Below, one piece after another: positions 42,310 to 50,146 of a stretch of DNA of 64,000 nucleotides. The notes under the pieces were generated by a model that saw only the letters and a program-made list of their open reading frames with translations, ran no database searches and was not told the DNA's origin. This DNA is from Mycolicibacterium mageritense (GTDB lineage Bacteria > Actinomycetota > Actinomycetes > Mycobacteriales > Mycobacteriaceae): contig NZ_AP022567.1 in NCBI RefSeq assembly GCF_010727475.1, forward strand, positions 1,922,001 through 1,986,000, written 5' to 3'. Within the stretch, counting starts at the first letter, position 1. Every line of letters begins with the position of its first letter. The position numbers were made by a program, and so were the translations under genes.

Positions 42310-43728
42310 CTATTGCGGCATGGCACTCTCGACGACGGTCAGCTTTTCCGAAAGTCCCGCGGCCCGGCGGATGTCGCGGAATTCCTCGACCATCGCGTCG
42401 GTGACCTCGTGCGGATCGTCGACCGTGGCGGTATCGGAGATGACCGAGATGTTGAGCTGGTCGACGTAGCTCCACACCGTGATGTTCAAACCGCTGGCCG
42501 CCGTCAGCGGGCCCACGGAGTAGATCTCGGTAACGGTCGCCCCGCCGACCTTGCCCCGCTCCCGAGGGCCCGGCACGTTCGAGATGTTCAGATTGAGCAC
42601 CTTGTTCTGGCCGTCCTTGTCGGACAGCCGTTTGAACGCGGCCTCCACCGGCGCGGGCGGCATGTAGGCCGCCCACCGGGCGACCAGTTCCGGACCGATC
42701 AGGTTGTGGCTCTCCTTGGCCGCCGTGGCGGCCGCACTCGACTGCCGCACGCGCTCGAGCGTGTCGTCCACATCGACCGGTAGCGCCACCAGCACGCCGC
42801 TGAACCGGTTGCCCGAGATCCGGTCAGGTGAGAAGTCGAAGCTCATCGGCACCGAGGCCAGCAGCGGATGGTCGGCCTTGCCGTCGTAGTGCAGCGCGAG
42901 CTTGCGCAACGCACCGGCCGACATCGCAAGCACCATGTCGTTGATGGTCGCGCCCAGTTGTTTGCCGGTCTGCTTGACGTCGGCAAGGGCCAGCGTGGCA
43001 GTGGCGAACCGGCGTTCCGGGGTGAGCCTGTGGTTCATGAAGCTCAGCGGCGGGGTGAACGGCCGCGTGAGTTCGGGACCGAACTTGCGGCTGCTGCGCC
43101 GCACGCGGCCCACGCCTTGTGCCGTGTACCGCACGAGGCCCGGCACCCGGCCGATCTGGCGCAGGTGGTCGCGGAACGCCGACCGCACCAGTTCGCTGCG
43201 GGACGGTGCCGGGTCGGTGGCATAGGAATCGCGGTCACGCTGCGGCCCCTCCTGCAGATCCATGCCCCGCGCCAGCAGGTTGGCCGACGCGACCCCATCG
43301 GCGAGCGCGTGGTGGATCTTGCCGACGACGGCGATCCGGCCGTTGGCGAGACCTTCGACGAAGTACATCTCCCACAGCGGCCTGCTGCGGTCGAGCGGGG
43401 TGCTGGCGATCTCACCGATGGCCTCGTCCAGTTCGCGCCGGCCTCCGGGGGCGCGCACGCGCCACGGCCTGACGTGGTACTCGAGATCGACATCGCAGTT
43501 CTCGCGCCACATCGGGTGATGGAATTTGAACGGTATGTCGACCAGCTGGTACCGGAAGGGCTCCAGCTTGTACAGCCGGCCGTGCAGCACTTGACGGAAT
43601 TCCTCGACACCGAACGTGCGGTCGCCGAGATCGTCCAGCGCGATGACCGCGATCTTCAACGTGTGCATGTGCACGTTGGGTGTTTCGGAATACAGCAGGA
43701 ACGCGTCCCACCCGCTCAACCGCTTCAC
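42310..43728 (-). CDS. Wax ester synthase/diacylglycerol acyltransferase (Rv0221-like)
   Basis: A 472-residue WS/DGAT enzyme making triacylglycerol or wax esters from acyl-CoA at the membrane face. The catalytic motif HHxxxDG is intact: His139-His140-Ala-Leu-Ala-Asp144-Gly145 (KIHHALADGVAS). PLDRSRPLWEMYFVEGL precedes it, and the C-terminal NLNISNVPGPRE and SVGPLTAASGLNITVWSY motifs are present. The GTG at 43728 has GGGAGG upstream. It follows the LipC-like esterase gene by 24 bp on the same strand, matching the Rv0220-Rv0221 pairing. The pair could make and mobilise storage lipid. Confidence 0.95.
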   Translation of the reverse strand: MKRLSGWDAFLLYSETPNVHMHTLKIAVIALDDLGDRTFGVEEFRQVLHGRLYKLEPFRYQLVDIPFKFHHPMWRENCDVDLEYHVRPWRVRAPGGRRELDEAIGEIASTPLDRSRPLWEMYFVEGLANGRIAVVGKIHHALADGVASANLLARGMDLQEGPQRDRDSYATDPAPSRSELVRSAFRDHLRQIGRVPGLVRYTAQGVGRVRRSSRKFGPELTRPFTPPLSFMNHRLTPERRFATATLALADVKQTGKQLGATINDMVLAMSAGALRKLALHYDGKADHPLLASVPMSFDFSPDRISGNRFSGVLVALPVDVDDTLERVRQSSAAATAAKESHNLIGPELVARWAAYMPPAPVEAAFKRLSDKDGQNKVLNLNISNVPGPRERGKVGGATVTEIYSVGPLTAASGLNITVWSYVDQLNISVISDTATVDDPHEVTDAMVEEFRDIRRAAGLSEKLTVVESAMPQ

Positions 43729-43752
43729 GTCAGACCTCCCGTGTGGAGGCGT

Positions 43753-44976
43753 CTATATAACCGCTTTAGCCTGCTCAAGCGTCCGGTTTCGGTGGATGTG
43801 GTTGAGGAACAAACCAATTGCGGTGGCCATCGAGCCGGTCCGGGCACCGTCGGTCATGTCGAAGGCGTGCCCGGCGCCGGGCAGTTCGAGATAGCTGACC
43901 GGTGCACGCGACACGGCCTTGAGCCGGTCGACGAAACTGCGGGCCTGCTCGACCGGGATGACGGTGTCGCCCGTGCCGTGGATGACCAGGAACGGCGGTG
44001 CGTCGCGATGGATCTGCGCGATGGGCGAGGCCAGCCGGTAGATCTCGGGATGACGGTCGATGCGTCGGCCCACCACAACCCGCTCGAGGAAGTCGACGAA
44101 CCGGACCCGCTCCTCGGTCGAACGGTCCTCCCAGTCGTAGCGGCCGTAGATGCCGACCACCGCGTCGACCGAGGTGTCCGAGCCGTCGGGGAGGTCGCCC
44201 TGCAGGTCCGGATGATTCGGGGTGAGGCCGGCGAGGGCGGCCAGGTGGCCCCCGGCTGAGCAACCGGCGATCGCGACGAAGTTGCGGTCACCTCCGAACT
44301 TGTCGACGTTGGCGCGGGCCCAGGCGATGGCTGCTTTGACGTCGGTGATGTGCCGCGGCCAGCGATGGTGCGGCGCCACCCGGTAATCGATCGACAGGCA
44401 CACCCAACCGCGTTCGGCGAGGTGCGACATCAACGCGTACCCCTGCAGCATGCGGCTGCCGTGCACCCACGCGCCACCCGGCACGAACAGCAGTACCGGG
44501 GCGGGTTCGACGGGCAACTCCTTGGGCCGCCACACGTCGAGCAGTTGCGACGGGTGATCGCCGTAGCGCACCGAACTGCGGTACACGTTGCGCCGGTATT
44601 CAAGCGTGTTCCACAGCGGGGGCACGTTCTGCGGAGCAGGCCAGTCGATGGCCAGGTTCGCTGCGGGCACGACGCCGCGCAGCGCGTCCTTGGCGACCGA
44701 ATGCGTCAATTCCCGCTCGGCCTTGCGGACCTGGGCGTTCCCGGGCGTGATCCAGGATTTCGCGGATGCGGTGAAGAAGTCGGGTATGTGCCGGAAGCCC
44801 CATACGCCCATCGCGGCCATGGCGCCCAACGGTTCCAGGTGCTTGCCGACGACTGGCAGCGAAGCCGATGCCACGCTCAATGCCAGCATATGGTCAGCAG
44901 GCGTGGCGCGCAGCAACCATCGCGCCCGGCTGGCGAGGCTCGGGGCGGGGTGCCGGGCATCCGGTCGTGCCGTCAT
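43753..44976 (-). CDS. lipC: Alpha/beta-hydrolase esterase LipC
   Basis: A 407-residue esterase closely resembling M. tuberculosis LipC (Rv0220) as I remember it, including RWLLRATPADHMLALSVASASLPVVGKH near the N-terminus. The oxyanion loop is FVPGGAWVHGSR (~164-175), and the triad is probably Ser240 (AGCSAGGHLAAL), Asp337 (HGTGDTVIP) and His370 (GAGHAFD). A TACGCT -10 box on the minus strand (44983-44988) ends 6 nt before the ATG at 44976, pointing to a leaderless message; the frame stays open to 45006. It is first in a two-gene operon with the WS/DGAT gene. LipC in M. tuberculosis is a cell-surface esterase. Confidence 0.94.
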   Translation of the reverse strand: MTARPDARHPAPSLASRARWLLRATPADHMLALSVASASLPVVGKHLEPLGAMAAMGVWGFRHIPDFFTASAKSWITPGNAQVRKAERELTHSVAKDALRGVVPAANLAIDWPAPQNVPPLWNTLEYRRNVYRSSVRYGDHPSQLLDVWRPKELPVEPAPVLLFVPGGAWVHGSRMLQGYALMSHLAERGWVCLSIDYRVAPHHRWPRHITDVKAAIAWARANVDKFGGDRNFVAIAGCSAGGHLAALAGLTPNHPDLQGDLPDGSDTSVDAVVGIYGRYDWEDRSTEERVRFVDFLERVVVGRRIDRHPEIYRLASPIAQIHRDAPPFLVIHGTGDTVIPVEQARSFVDRLKAVSRAPVSYLELPGAGHAFDMTDGARTGSMATAIGLFLNHIHRNRTLEQAKAVI

Positions 44977-45023
44977 TGCGCGAGCGTACCCCGAGCCCGT
45001 CACCACCAGACGACAACTTCGCC

Positions 45024-45104
45024 AACTTGTTCACTTCGCGTCACGTTTGCATCTTCAGTGTGACTTGGATCACCTATACGGACGCGGGTGATTCCCGTTA
45101 GCTT
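45024..45104 (+). promoter_or_regulatory. fadE promoter region with a CRP-like site
   Basis: TGTGA-CTTGGA-TCACC (45059-45074) matches the mycobacterial CRP motif TGTGANNNNNNTCACA in nine of ten fixed positions. TAGCTT (45099-45104) ends 8 nt before the ATG at 45113 and is a likely -10 box, placing the CRP-like site near -46, an activating position. A core AAC-TT-GTT (45024-45031) resembles a KstR half-perfect site but lacks the outer T and A, so it is weak. Confidence 0.55.
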
Positions 45105-45112
45105 CGCTAACC

Positions 45113-47272
45113 ATGAGCAAGTCAGCGCTGGCCATCACCGAAGAACACCAAGACCTCGCCGATGCGGCGTTCGGGCAGCTGAACCGGCTCGGCAGCCGCG
45201 CGGCAGCCCGCGCAACCCTGGACAAACCCGGCAGCTACCCGGCCGAAATCTGGTCGGCGGGAGCCGATCTCGGCTGGCATGGGCTCGCGATTCCCGAGGA
45301 GCACGGAGGTTCCGGATTCGGCCTGCCGGAGCTCGCCGTGGTGGCCGAAGCTACCGGACGCGAACTGTGCCCCGGTCCGTTCCTGCCCAGCGTGGCGGCG
45401 GCCGTGATCATTGATCGGTGCGCACCGGAATCGGTTCGGGCAGAACTCCTTCCAGGCCTCGCGGGTGGGGCGTCGGTCGGCGCTGTCGGGCTCAGTGGAT
45501 CGTTGGCGATCGGCACCGACGGGCTCGGCGGAGAGGTGTCCGCGGTGCTCGGCGCACCCGATGCCGACGTGCTGGTGCTGACCGCGGGCGATGACGTCGT
45601 GGTGGTCGACGCGACCGCCGATGGCCTGACCGTGACGGCCGGCGAGGGTTTGGATCCCACCCGCAGTATCGGCACGGTGACGCTGCGCGCTGTCGCGCTC
45701 CCCGACGACCGGGTTTTGCGTGGCGCGGCCCGGCAGGCGCGCACCGTGTTCCGCATCCTGGCTTCGGCAGAGGCCGTCGGGGTGGCGTGGGCCGCGCTCG
45801 ACATGGCGGTCGAATACGCCAAAGTCCGTGAACAATTCGGCCGCACCATCGGCACGTTCCAGGCCGTCAAGCATCACGCGGCGAACATGCTCGTCGCGGT
45901 CGAGCAGGCCACCGCCGCGGTGTGGGATGCCGCGAGGGCCGACGATCTCGACGGTGCGTGGTTCGCGGCGTCCGTCGCGGCAACGCATGCGATTCACGCC
46001 GTGGTGTTCAACGCGGAGAACAACATTCAGCTGCACGGCGGTATCGGGTTCACGTGGGAGCACGACGCCCACCTGTACCTGCGCCGCGCCCGGACGCTGG
46101 CGGCGCTGCTCTCCGACGGCGCCGATCCGCTGCTCGACGTCGTCGAGGCGCAGCGCGCCGGGCAGGCCCACGGCGCATCGTTCACACTGCCCGCCGAAGC
46201 CGAGGCCTACCGGGAAGCCGCGCGGGACGCCGTCGAAGCCGTGCGGGCGCTGCCGGCCGAGCAGCGCCGCGACTACCTCGTCGACTCGGGATATCTGGTA
46301 CCGCATTGGCCCAAACCGTGGGGACGCGGCGCGGATGTGCTGGAGCAGTTGGTGATCGAAGAAGAGTTCCGCGACATCGAGCGGGCCGACATGGGCATCA
46401 CCGGCTGGGTGACCCTGACCATCGCGCAGGCCGGAACCGACGATCAGCGCGAACGCTGGGTCGAGCCGGTGCTGCGCGGTGAGGTGATGTGGTGCCAGCT
46501 GTTCTCCGAACCGGGTGCGGGTTCGGATGCGGCGGCGGTCCGAACGTCGGCCAAGAAGGTCGACGGCGGATGGCGCGTCACGGGCCAGAAGGTGTGGACC
46601 AGCCTGGCGCAACTGTGCGACTGGGGGCTGGCGACCGTGCGCACCGATCCCGACGCATCCAAACACGCCGGGGTCACCATGATGGCCATCGACATGAAAG
46701 CGCCTGGCGTGACGGTCAATCCGCTGAAGGGTTTGACCGGCGACGCGCATTTCAATGAGGTTTTCTTCGATGACGTGTTCGTGCCGGACGCCGATGTGGT
46801 GGGCGACGTGAACAAGGGCTGGCTGGTGGCGCGGGCCACGCTGGGCAACGAGCGGATCTCGATCGGCGGCGGGTCCGCGGCGCCCACAGGGTTCACGGTC
46901 GACGGCCTGGTGAAGCTGCTCGACGCACATCCCGACGGCGGCCGGTACGTGCGGCGCGCCGGTGAGGTCATCGCGGCCGGCCATACGCTGCGTCTGCTCA
47001 ACCTGCGCCGGGTGTCACGCGCCATCGCCGGCACCGAACCCGGACCGGAAGGCAACGTGACCAAGCTGCTGGTGGCCGAGCACTCACAGTGGCTGACCGA
47101 GTTGGGCATGGATCTCGCAGGGGCAGCAGCCGTCTCGGGCGGCACACCTAAACTCACGCGCGCCTACCTGGGCAACCGCGCCATGACCATCGCCGGCGGC
47201 ACCTCCGAGATCACCCGCAATACGATCGCCGAACGGATCCTCGGCCTGCCCCGTGACCCGCTGTTGAAGTAG
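45113..47272 (+). CDS. Two-domain acyl-CoA dehydrogenase (FadE34/FadE22-like)
   Basis: A 719-residue protein made of two fused acyl-CoA dehydrogenase units. Unit one (~1-345) ends with VFNAENNIQLHGGIGFTWEHDAHLYLRRA. Unit two (~375-719) has GYLVPHWPKPWGRG, MWCQLFSEPGAGSDAAAVRTSA, VTGQKVWTS and the C-terminal TIAGGTSEITRNTIAERILGLPR. In mycobacteria such fusions mimic the alpha2beta2 enzymes that act on CoA esters of sterol side chains or other bulky acids. Flavin binding by both units is not assured. A CRP-like site and a leaderless -10 box precede the ATG. It is divergent from lipC. Confidence 0.94.
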   Translation: MSKSALAITEEHQDLADAAFGQLNRLGSRAAARATLDKPGSYPAEIWSAGADLGWHGLAIPEEHGGSGFGLPELAVVAEATGRELCPGPFLPSVAAAVIIDRCAPESVRAELLPGLAGGASVGAVGLSGSLAIGTDGLGGEVSAVLGAPDADVLVLTAGDDVVVVDATADGLTVTAGEGLDPTRSIGTVTLRAVALPDDRVLRGAARQARTVFRILASAEAVGVAWAALDMAVEYAKVREQFGRTIGTFQAVKHHAANMLVAVEQATAAVWDAARADDLDGAWFAASVAATHAIHAVVFNAENNIQLHGGIGFTWEHDAHLYLRRARTLAALLSDGADPLLDVVEAQRAGQAHGASFTLPAEAEAYREAARDAVEAVRALPAEQRRDYLVDSGYLVPHWPKPWGRGADVLEQLVIEEEFRDIERADMGITGWVTLTIAQAGTDDQRERWVEPVLRGEVMWCQLFSEPGAGSDAAAVRTSAKKVDGGWRVTGQKVWTSLAQLCDWGLATVRTDPDASKHAGVTMMAIDMKAPGVTVNPLKGLTGDAHFNEVFFDDVFVPDADVVGDVNKGWLVARATLGNERISIGGGSAAPTGFTVDGLVKLLDAHPDGGRYVRRAGEVIAAGHTLRLLNLRRVSRAIAGTEPGPEGNVTKLLVAEHSQWLTELGMDLAGAAAVSGGTPKLTRAYLGNRAMTIAGGTSEITRNTIAERILGLPRDPLLK

Positions 47273-47294
47273 CGCCGTGTAGGTGCTGCACCGC

Positions 47295-47340
47295 GGCACC
47301 GCGAGAGTGCGGGTCTGCTGACCGACACGCAGTGCAGCGC
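47295..47340 (+). repeat. Intergenic stem-loop repeat, copy A
   Basis: A 46-bp element starting GGCACCGCGAG and containing GTCTGCTG. Aligned with the reverse complement of copy B (49293-49339), it differs by a handful of substitutions and one indel. The centre can fold TGCGGGTC against GACACGCA with one mismatch. It lies between convergent genes (fadE and tetR), a terminator position. Confidence 0.6.
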
Positions 47341-47358
47341 AACGGTTTCGTCGGCATT

Positions 47359-47937
47359 TCACGCGCGCTCGTCGGCCGTGACCGTCGCGATAAGGGCGTC
47401 GATGAGTTCGTCGGCAGTGGTGTGCCACTTGTCGGTGTGCAGAAGGCCGCTCGTTTCGAGGCCGGCCGCCCCGTGCGCGCCGGTCAGCAGGATGGCGCTG
47501 CAACTCTGAGCGCGCTGCTCGCCGACGACGACGGCGACGATCGCCGAGAACTCGTCACAACCGCGTTGCGCGGCCCGGACCACCGCGGTCGGATCCCCTT
47601 CCGGTGCACTGAACATCAGTCGGTATAGGTGTGGCTGCTCGCGGCTGACGGTGATGAGGACGAGGAGCGCCGCACGCAACGTGTCGACGGGTGATGCCGC
47701 TGAATCCGTTCGCAGCGTGTGCATTTGGTCGCCAATGCGCTCCCAGCCTTCGGCCGCGACGGCGGTGAGCAGGCTCTCTTTGTTGATGAAGTGCCGATAG
47801 GGCGCGCCGCGGCTGACCCCGGACCGGGCGCCGACCTCACGCAGCGTGACCGCATCGGGCCCGCCGGCGTCGAGCAGGGCGGCGGCGTCGTCGAGCAGGG
47901 CGCGCCGTGTGGCGGCGGCGGATTCGATGCGGCTCAT
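47359..47937 (-). CDS. TetR-family regulator of the divergent SDR gene
   Basis: A 192-residue regulator: helix-turn-helix at ~8-55 (ATRRALLDDAAALLDAGGPDAVTLREVGARSGVSRGAPYRHFINKESLL) and a helical C-terminal domain of the WHG type with LRAALLVLITVSREQPHLYRLMF. The ATG at 47937 lies downstream of a TATGAT -10 box (47947-47952 on the minus strand); the open frame to 47967 would include the operator. It is divergent from an SDR gene with two matching palindromes between them, so it likely represses both. Confidence 0.93.
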   Translation of the reverse strand: MSRIESAAATRRALLDDAAALLDAGGPDAVTLREVGARSGVSRGAPYRHFINKESLLTAVAAEGWERIGDQMHTLRTDSAASPVDTLRAALLVLITVSREQPHLYRLMFSAPEGDPTAVVRAAQRGCDEFSAIVAVVVGEQRAQSCSAILLTGAHGAAGLETSGLLHTDKWHTTADELIDALIATVTADERA

Positions 47938-47953
47938 GATCCGCCCATCATAT

Positions 47954-48005
47954 GTTGACATCGTCAACTGAAGAGGTAGCGTTGCTCAGATGACAGCGTC
48001 ATCTG
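47954..48005. promoter_or_regulatory. Twin TetR operators in the tetR/SDR divergent promoter
   Basis: Site 1 is GTTGAC-ATC-GTCAAC (47954-47968). Site 2 is CAGATGAC-AGC-GTCATCTG (47987-48005). Both are perfect palindromes sharing TGACNNCGTCA, with centres 35 bp apart. Site 1 abuts the tetR -10 box. Site 2 covers the SDR transcription and translation start: a TAGCGT -10 box (47977-47982) is 7 nt before ATG 47990. This is a textbook arrangement for repressing both genes. Confidence 0.8.
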
Positions 48006-48844
48006 AAACGCGGGAACTGGTCGTCGTCACCGGTACGTCCAGCGGCATGGGCGCGGCGACCGCACGCGAACTGGCCCGGCGCGGATTCCACGTCCTCGCC
48101 GGGGTCCGACGCGACCACGATGCCGACGCGATCCGCGGGCCGGGTATCGAACCCGTGATCATCGACATCACCCGGTCGGACCACATCCAGGCGCTGACCA
48201 CCCGGCTGCACGACGACCCACGGCCCCTGCGGGCGCTGGTGAACAACGCGGCCATTCAAGCCAATGCGCCGGTCGAGGCCTTTTCCCTCGAGGAGTGGCG
48301 AAACATGTTCGAGGTCAACCTCTTCGGCCAGATTGCCGTCACCCAGGCGCTGCTGCCCGCGCTGATCGACAGCTCGGGTCGCGTGGTGAACATCAGTTCC
48401 GTGGGCGGCAAGGTCGCCATGGCTGCGTACGGCCCGTACGCGGGAACCAAATTCGCGCTCGAGGCGGTCAGCGATTCGTTGCGACGCGAACTCGCCCCGT
48501 TGTGCGTGGATGTGGTGGTGGTCGAACCGGGCGCTGTGCGAACGGAAATGCTCAGCCGCGCCGGCACCGCTCGCGTGCTCACGTCCGAACAAGCCGGGCG
48601 CTATGGCGGACTGGTCCACGCCGTGACCGCGCAGGCCGCAGCATCCACGAAGGTGGGGCTGTCTGCTGACGACGCGGCCACCGTGATCGCCAAGGCAGTG
48701 ACTGCACGCAAGCCGCGCACGCGATACACGATCGGCCACGACGCAGCTTTGATCACCCGCTTGGTGCGCGTCGTCGGCGACCGGACACTCGACCGCATCC
48801 TCGCCGCGGCCCTACGTCGCCACTTTCCGCAACCGAGCACTTGA
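47990..48844 (+). CDS. Short-chain dehydrogenase/reductase
   Basis: A 284-residue classical SDR. The NAD(P) motif TGxxxGxG appears as VVTGTSSGMGAATARELARRG (~12-32), LVNNAAIQ is near 83, and the catalytic Ser, Tyr and Lys lie in VVNISSVGGKVAMAAYGPYAGTKFALEAV (Tyr-x-x-x-Lys as YAGTK). EPGAVRTEML follows. The first codons are part of the second operator. Leaderless translation from 47990 is supported by the TAGCGT box 7 nt upstream. The substrate is unknown; TetR-controlled SDRs often reduce reactive carbonyls or quinones. Confidence 0.93.
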   Translation: MTASSETRELVVVTGTSSGMGAATARELARRGFHVLAGVRRDHDADAIRGPGIEPVIIDITRSDHIQALTTRLHDDPRPLRALVNNAAIQANAPVEAFSLEEWRNMFEVNLFGQIAVTQALLPALIDSSGRVVNISSVGGKVAMAAYGPYAGTKFALEAVSDSLRRELAPLCVDVVVVEPGAVRTEMLSRAGTARVLTSEQAGRYGGLVHAVTAQAAASTKVGLSADDAATVIAKAVTARKPRTRYTIGHDAALITRLVRVVGDRTLDRILAAALRRHFPQPST

Positions 48845-48903
48845 CAAACGACACGCCGGTTCGCCCGCGTCTCAGGCGCGCTCACCGCGCTTACCCTCGT
48901 CTG

Positions 48904-49254
48904 ATGGCGGTCAGTCGAACCCGCAGGGCCCGTGCCGCCCGCAAGCGCAAGCGCCGCATGGACAGCGTCGTCAACGATCTGACCGACGAGCAGTGGGCCG
49001 CGATCAAGGACGCGTGGGACGGCTGCGCGTACTGCGGTGCGACGGGTACTGCGCTGCAGCGCGACTGCGTGATGGCGATATCGCGAGGCGGCCGCTACAC
49101 GATCGACAACGTGGTGCCCGCATGCGCGTCGTGCAACGCCAGCAAGTGCAACGACGAGGTCACCGGCTGGATGCGACGCAAGCGACTCGATGAGCGTCGC
49201 TTCCTCGAGCGCTATGTGGAAATCCGGGCTGTGCTGGTGGCTTCCGCACCCTGA
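48904..49254 (+). CDS. Small HNH endonuclease domain protein
   Basis: A 116-residue basic protein with an Arg/Lys-rich N-terminus (RTRRARAARKRKRRM) and an HNH-type zinc pair: GCAYCGATG (~40) and VPACASCNASKCND (~73). Between them RDCVMAISRGGRYTIDNVVP resembles the HNH core, with Asp and Asn in place, but the usual first His appears replaced by Cys/Val, so nuclease activity is uncertain. A TACCCT -10 box (48892-48897) ends 6 nt before the ATG at 48904, supporting that start; the frame is open to 48841. It is not linked to phage genes. Confidence 0.82.
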   Translation: MAVSRTRRARAARKRKRRMDSVVNDLTDEQWAAIKDAWDGCAYCGATGTALQRDCVMAISRGGRYTIDNVVPACASCNASKCNDEVTGWMRRKRLDERRFLERYVEIRAVLVASAP

Positions 49255-49292
49255 CGACGCCGCGAACGTGCGCAAAATGCCCACCCGAGCTT

Positions 49293-49339
49293 GCGCTTCG
49301 CTGCGTGTCGCGCCAGCAGACACGCACGCTCGCGGTGCC
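49293..49339 (-). repeat. Intergenic stem-loop repeat, copy B
   Basis: On the minus strand it begins GGCACCGCGAG and folds TGCGTGTC against GACACGCA (8 perfect pairs, 9-nt loop). It is a close match to copy A (47295-47340), inverted. It lies 10 bp downstream of the stop of the ABC permease gene and between convergent genes, so a terminator role is likely. Confidence 0.6.
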
Positions 49340-49348
49340 AGCCAAGTC

Positions 49349-50146
49349 TCAACGCAACGCCGCGCGGCCCCGGATGCGGCCCAGCGCGATGAGCGCGAGC
49401 AGGGTGACGAGCAGCAGCACCGTCGTACACGCCGCCGCCTGGAACGCCTGGCCGCGGTCAGTCAGCCCGAAGATGGTCACGGGCAGGGTTTTCCACATCG
49501 CGGGGTACACCATGACGGTCGCGCCGAGCTCACCCATCGACAGTGCGACGGCCAGACCGGACGCGGCCCCCAGCGCAGGCATCAGCAGCGGCAGCGTCAC
49601 CCGGGTCAGCACCCGCACCGGGCCGGCTCCCAGCGATTCCGCGGCCTGCCGGTAGGCCGGGTCGAGCCGGTCCAGCGCCGCCGACACCGCACTGAACGCG
49701 AACGCGAGCACCAGCACGGTGTGCGCGAGGATCACCATCCACCGGGTGCCGCCGAGCAACAGCGGCTGCGAGTTGAACGCGATGAGCAGCCCGAGGCCGA
49801 TGGCCACCGACGGCACGGCGATGGGCAAGTGGAACACCGCGTCGGTGACTTTTCTCAGCCACGACGGGCATTCGCGGGCCGCCAGGGCCGCCCACGTTCC
49901 GAGCACCAGCGCGATGGCCCCCGCGACGAACGCGGTCTGCAGGCTCACCGACAGGCTGGCCAGGTTCTCGCCCGAGAGCGCCGCGTCGAAATGCGTGAGG
50001 CCGAGATTCGACGGCAGCGCCGACGTCCACGATCCCGCGAGCCCCGCCAGGAGCACGGTACCCAGCGGCGCCACGAACACGATCAGCACCACCGCGGCGA
50101 ACACCGCAAGGACGATGGCTTTACTTCGCCGGTCCCACAACAGCAT
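49349..50146 (-). CDS. Phosphonate ABC transporter permease (second permease)
   Basis: A 265-residue permease with six membrane segments and the inner-membrane coupling loop EAA-like motif YRQAAESLGAGPVRVLTRVTLPLLMPALGAASGLAVALSMGELGATVMV. It belongs to the binding-protein-dependent family used for iron, thiamine, spermidine and 2-aminoethylphosphonate. The ATG at 50146 lies inside the end of the first permease gene (26-bp overlap). As the last of six minus-strand genes after a phosphonatase-like and a FAD oxidoreductase gene, it fits a phosphonate importer. Confidence 0.92.
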   Translation of the reverse strand: MLLWDRRSKAIVLAVFAAVVLIVFVAPLGTVLLAGLAGSWTSALPSNLGLTHFDAALSGENLASLSVSLQTAFVAGAIALVLGTWAALAARECPSWLRKVTDAVFHLPIAVPSVAIGLGLLIAFNSQPLLLGGTRWMVILAHTVLVLAFAFSAVSAALDRLDPAYRQAAESLGAGPVRVLTRVTLPLLMPALGAASGLAVALSMGELGATVMVYPAMWKTLPVTIFGLTDRGQAFQAAACTTVLLLVTLLALIALGRIRGRAALR

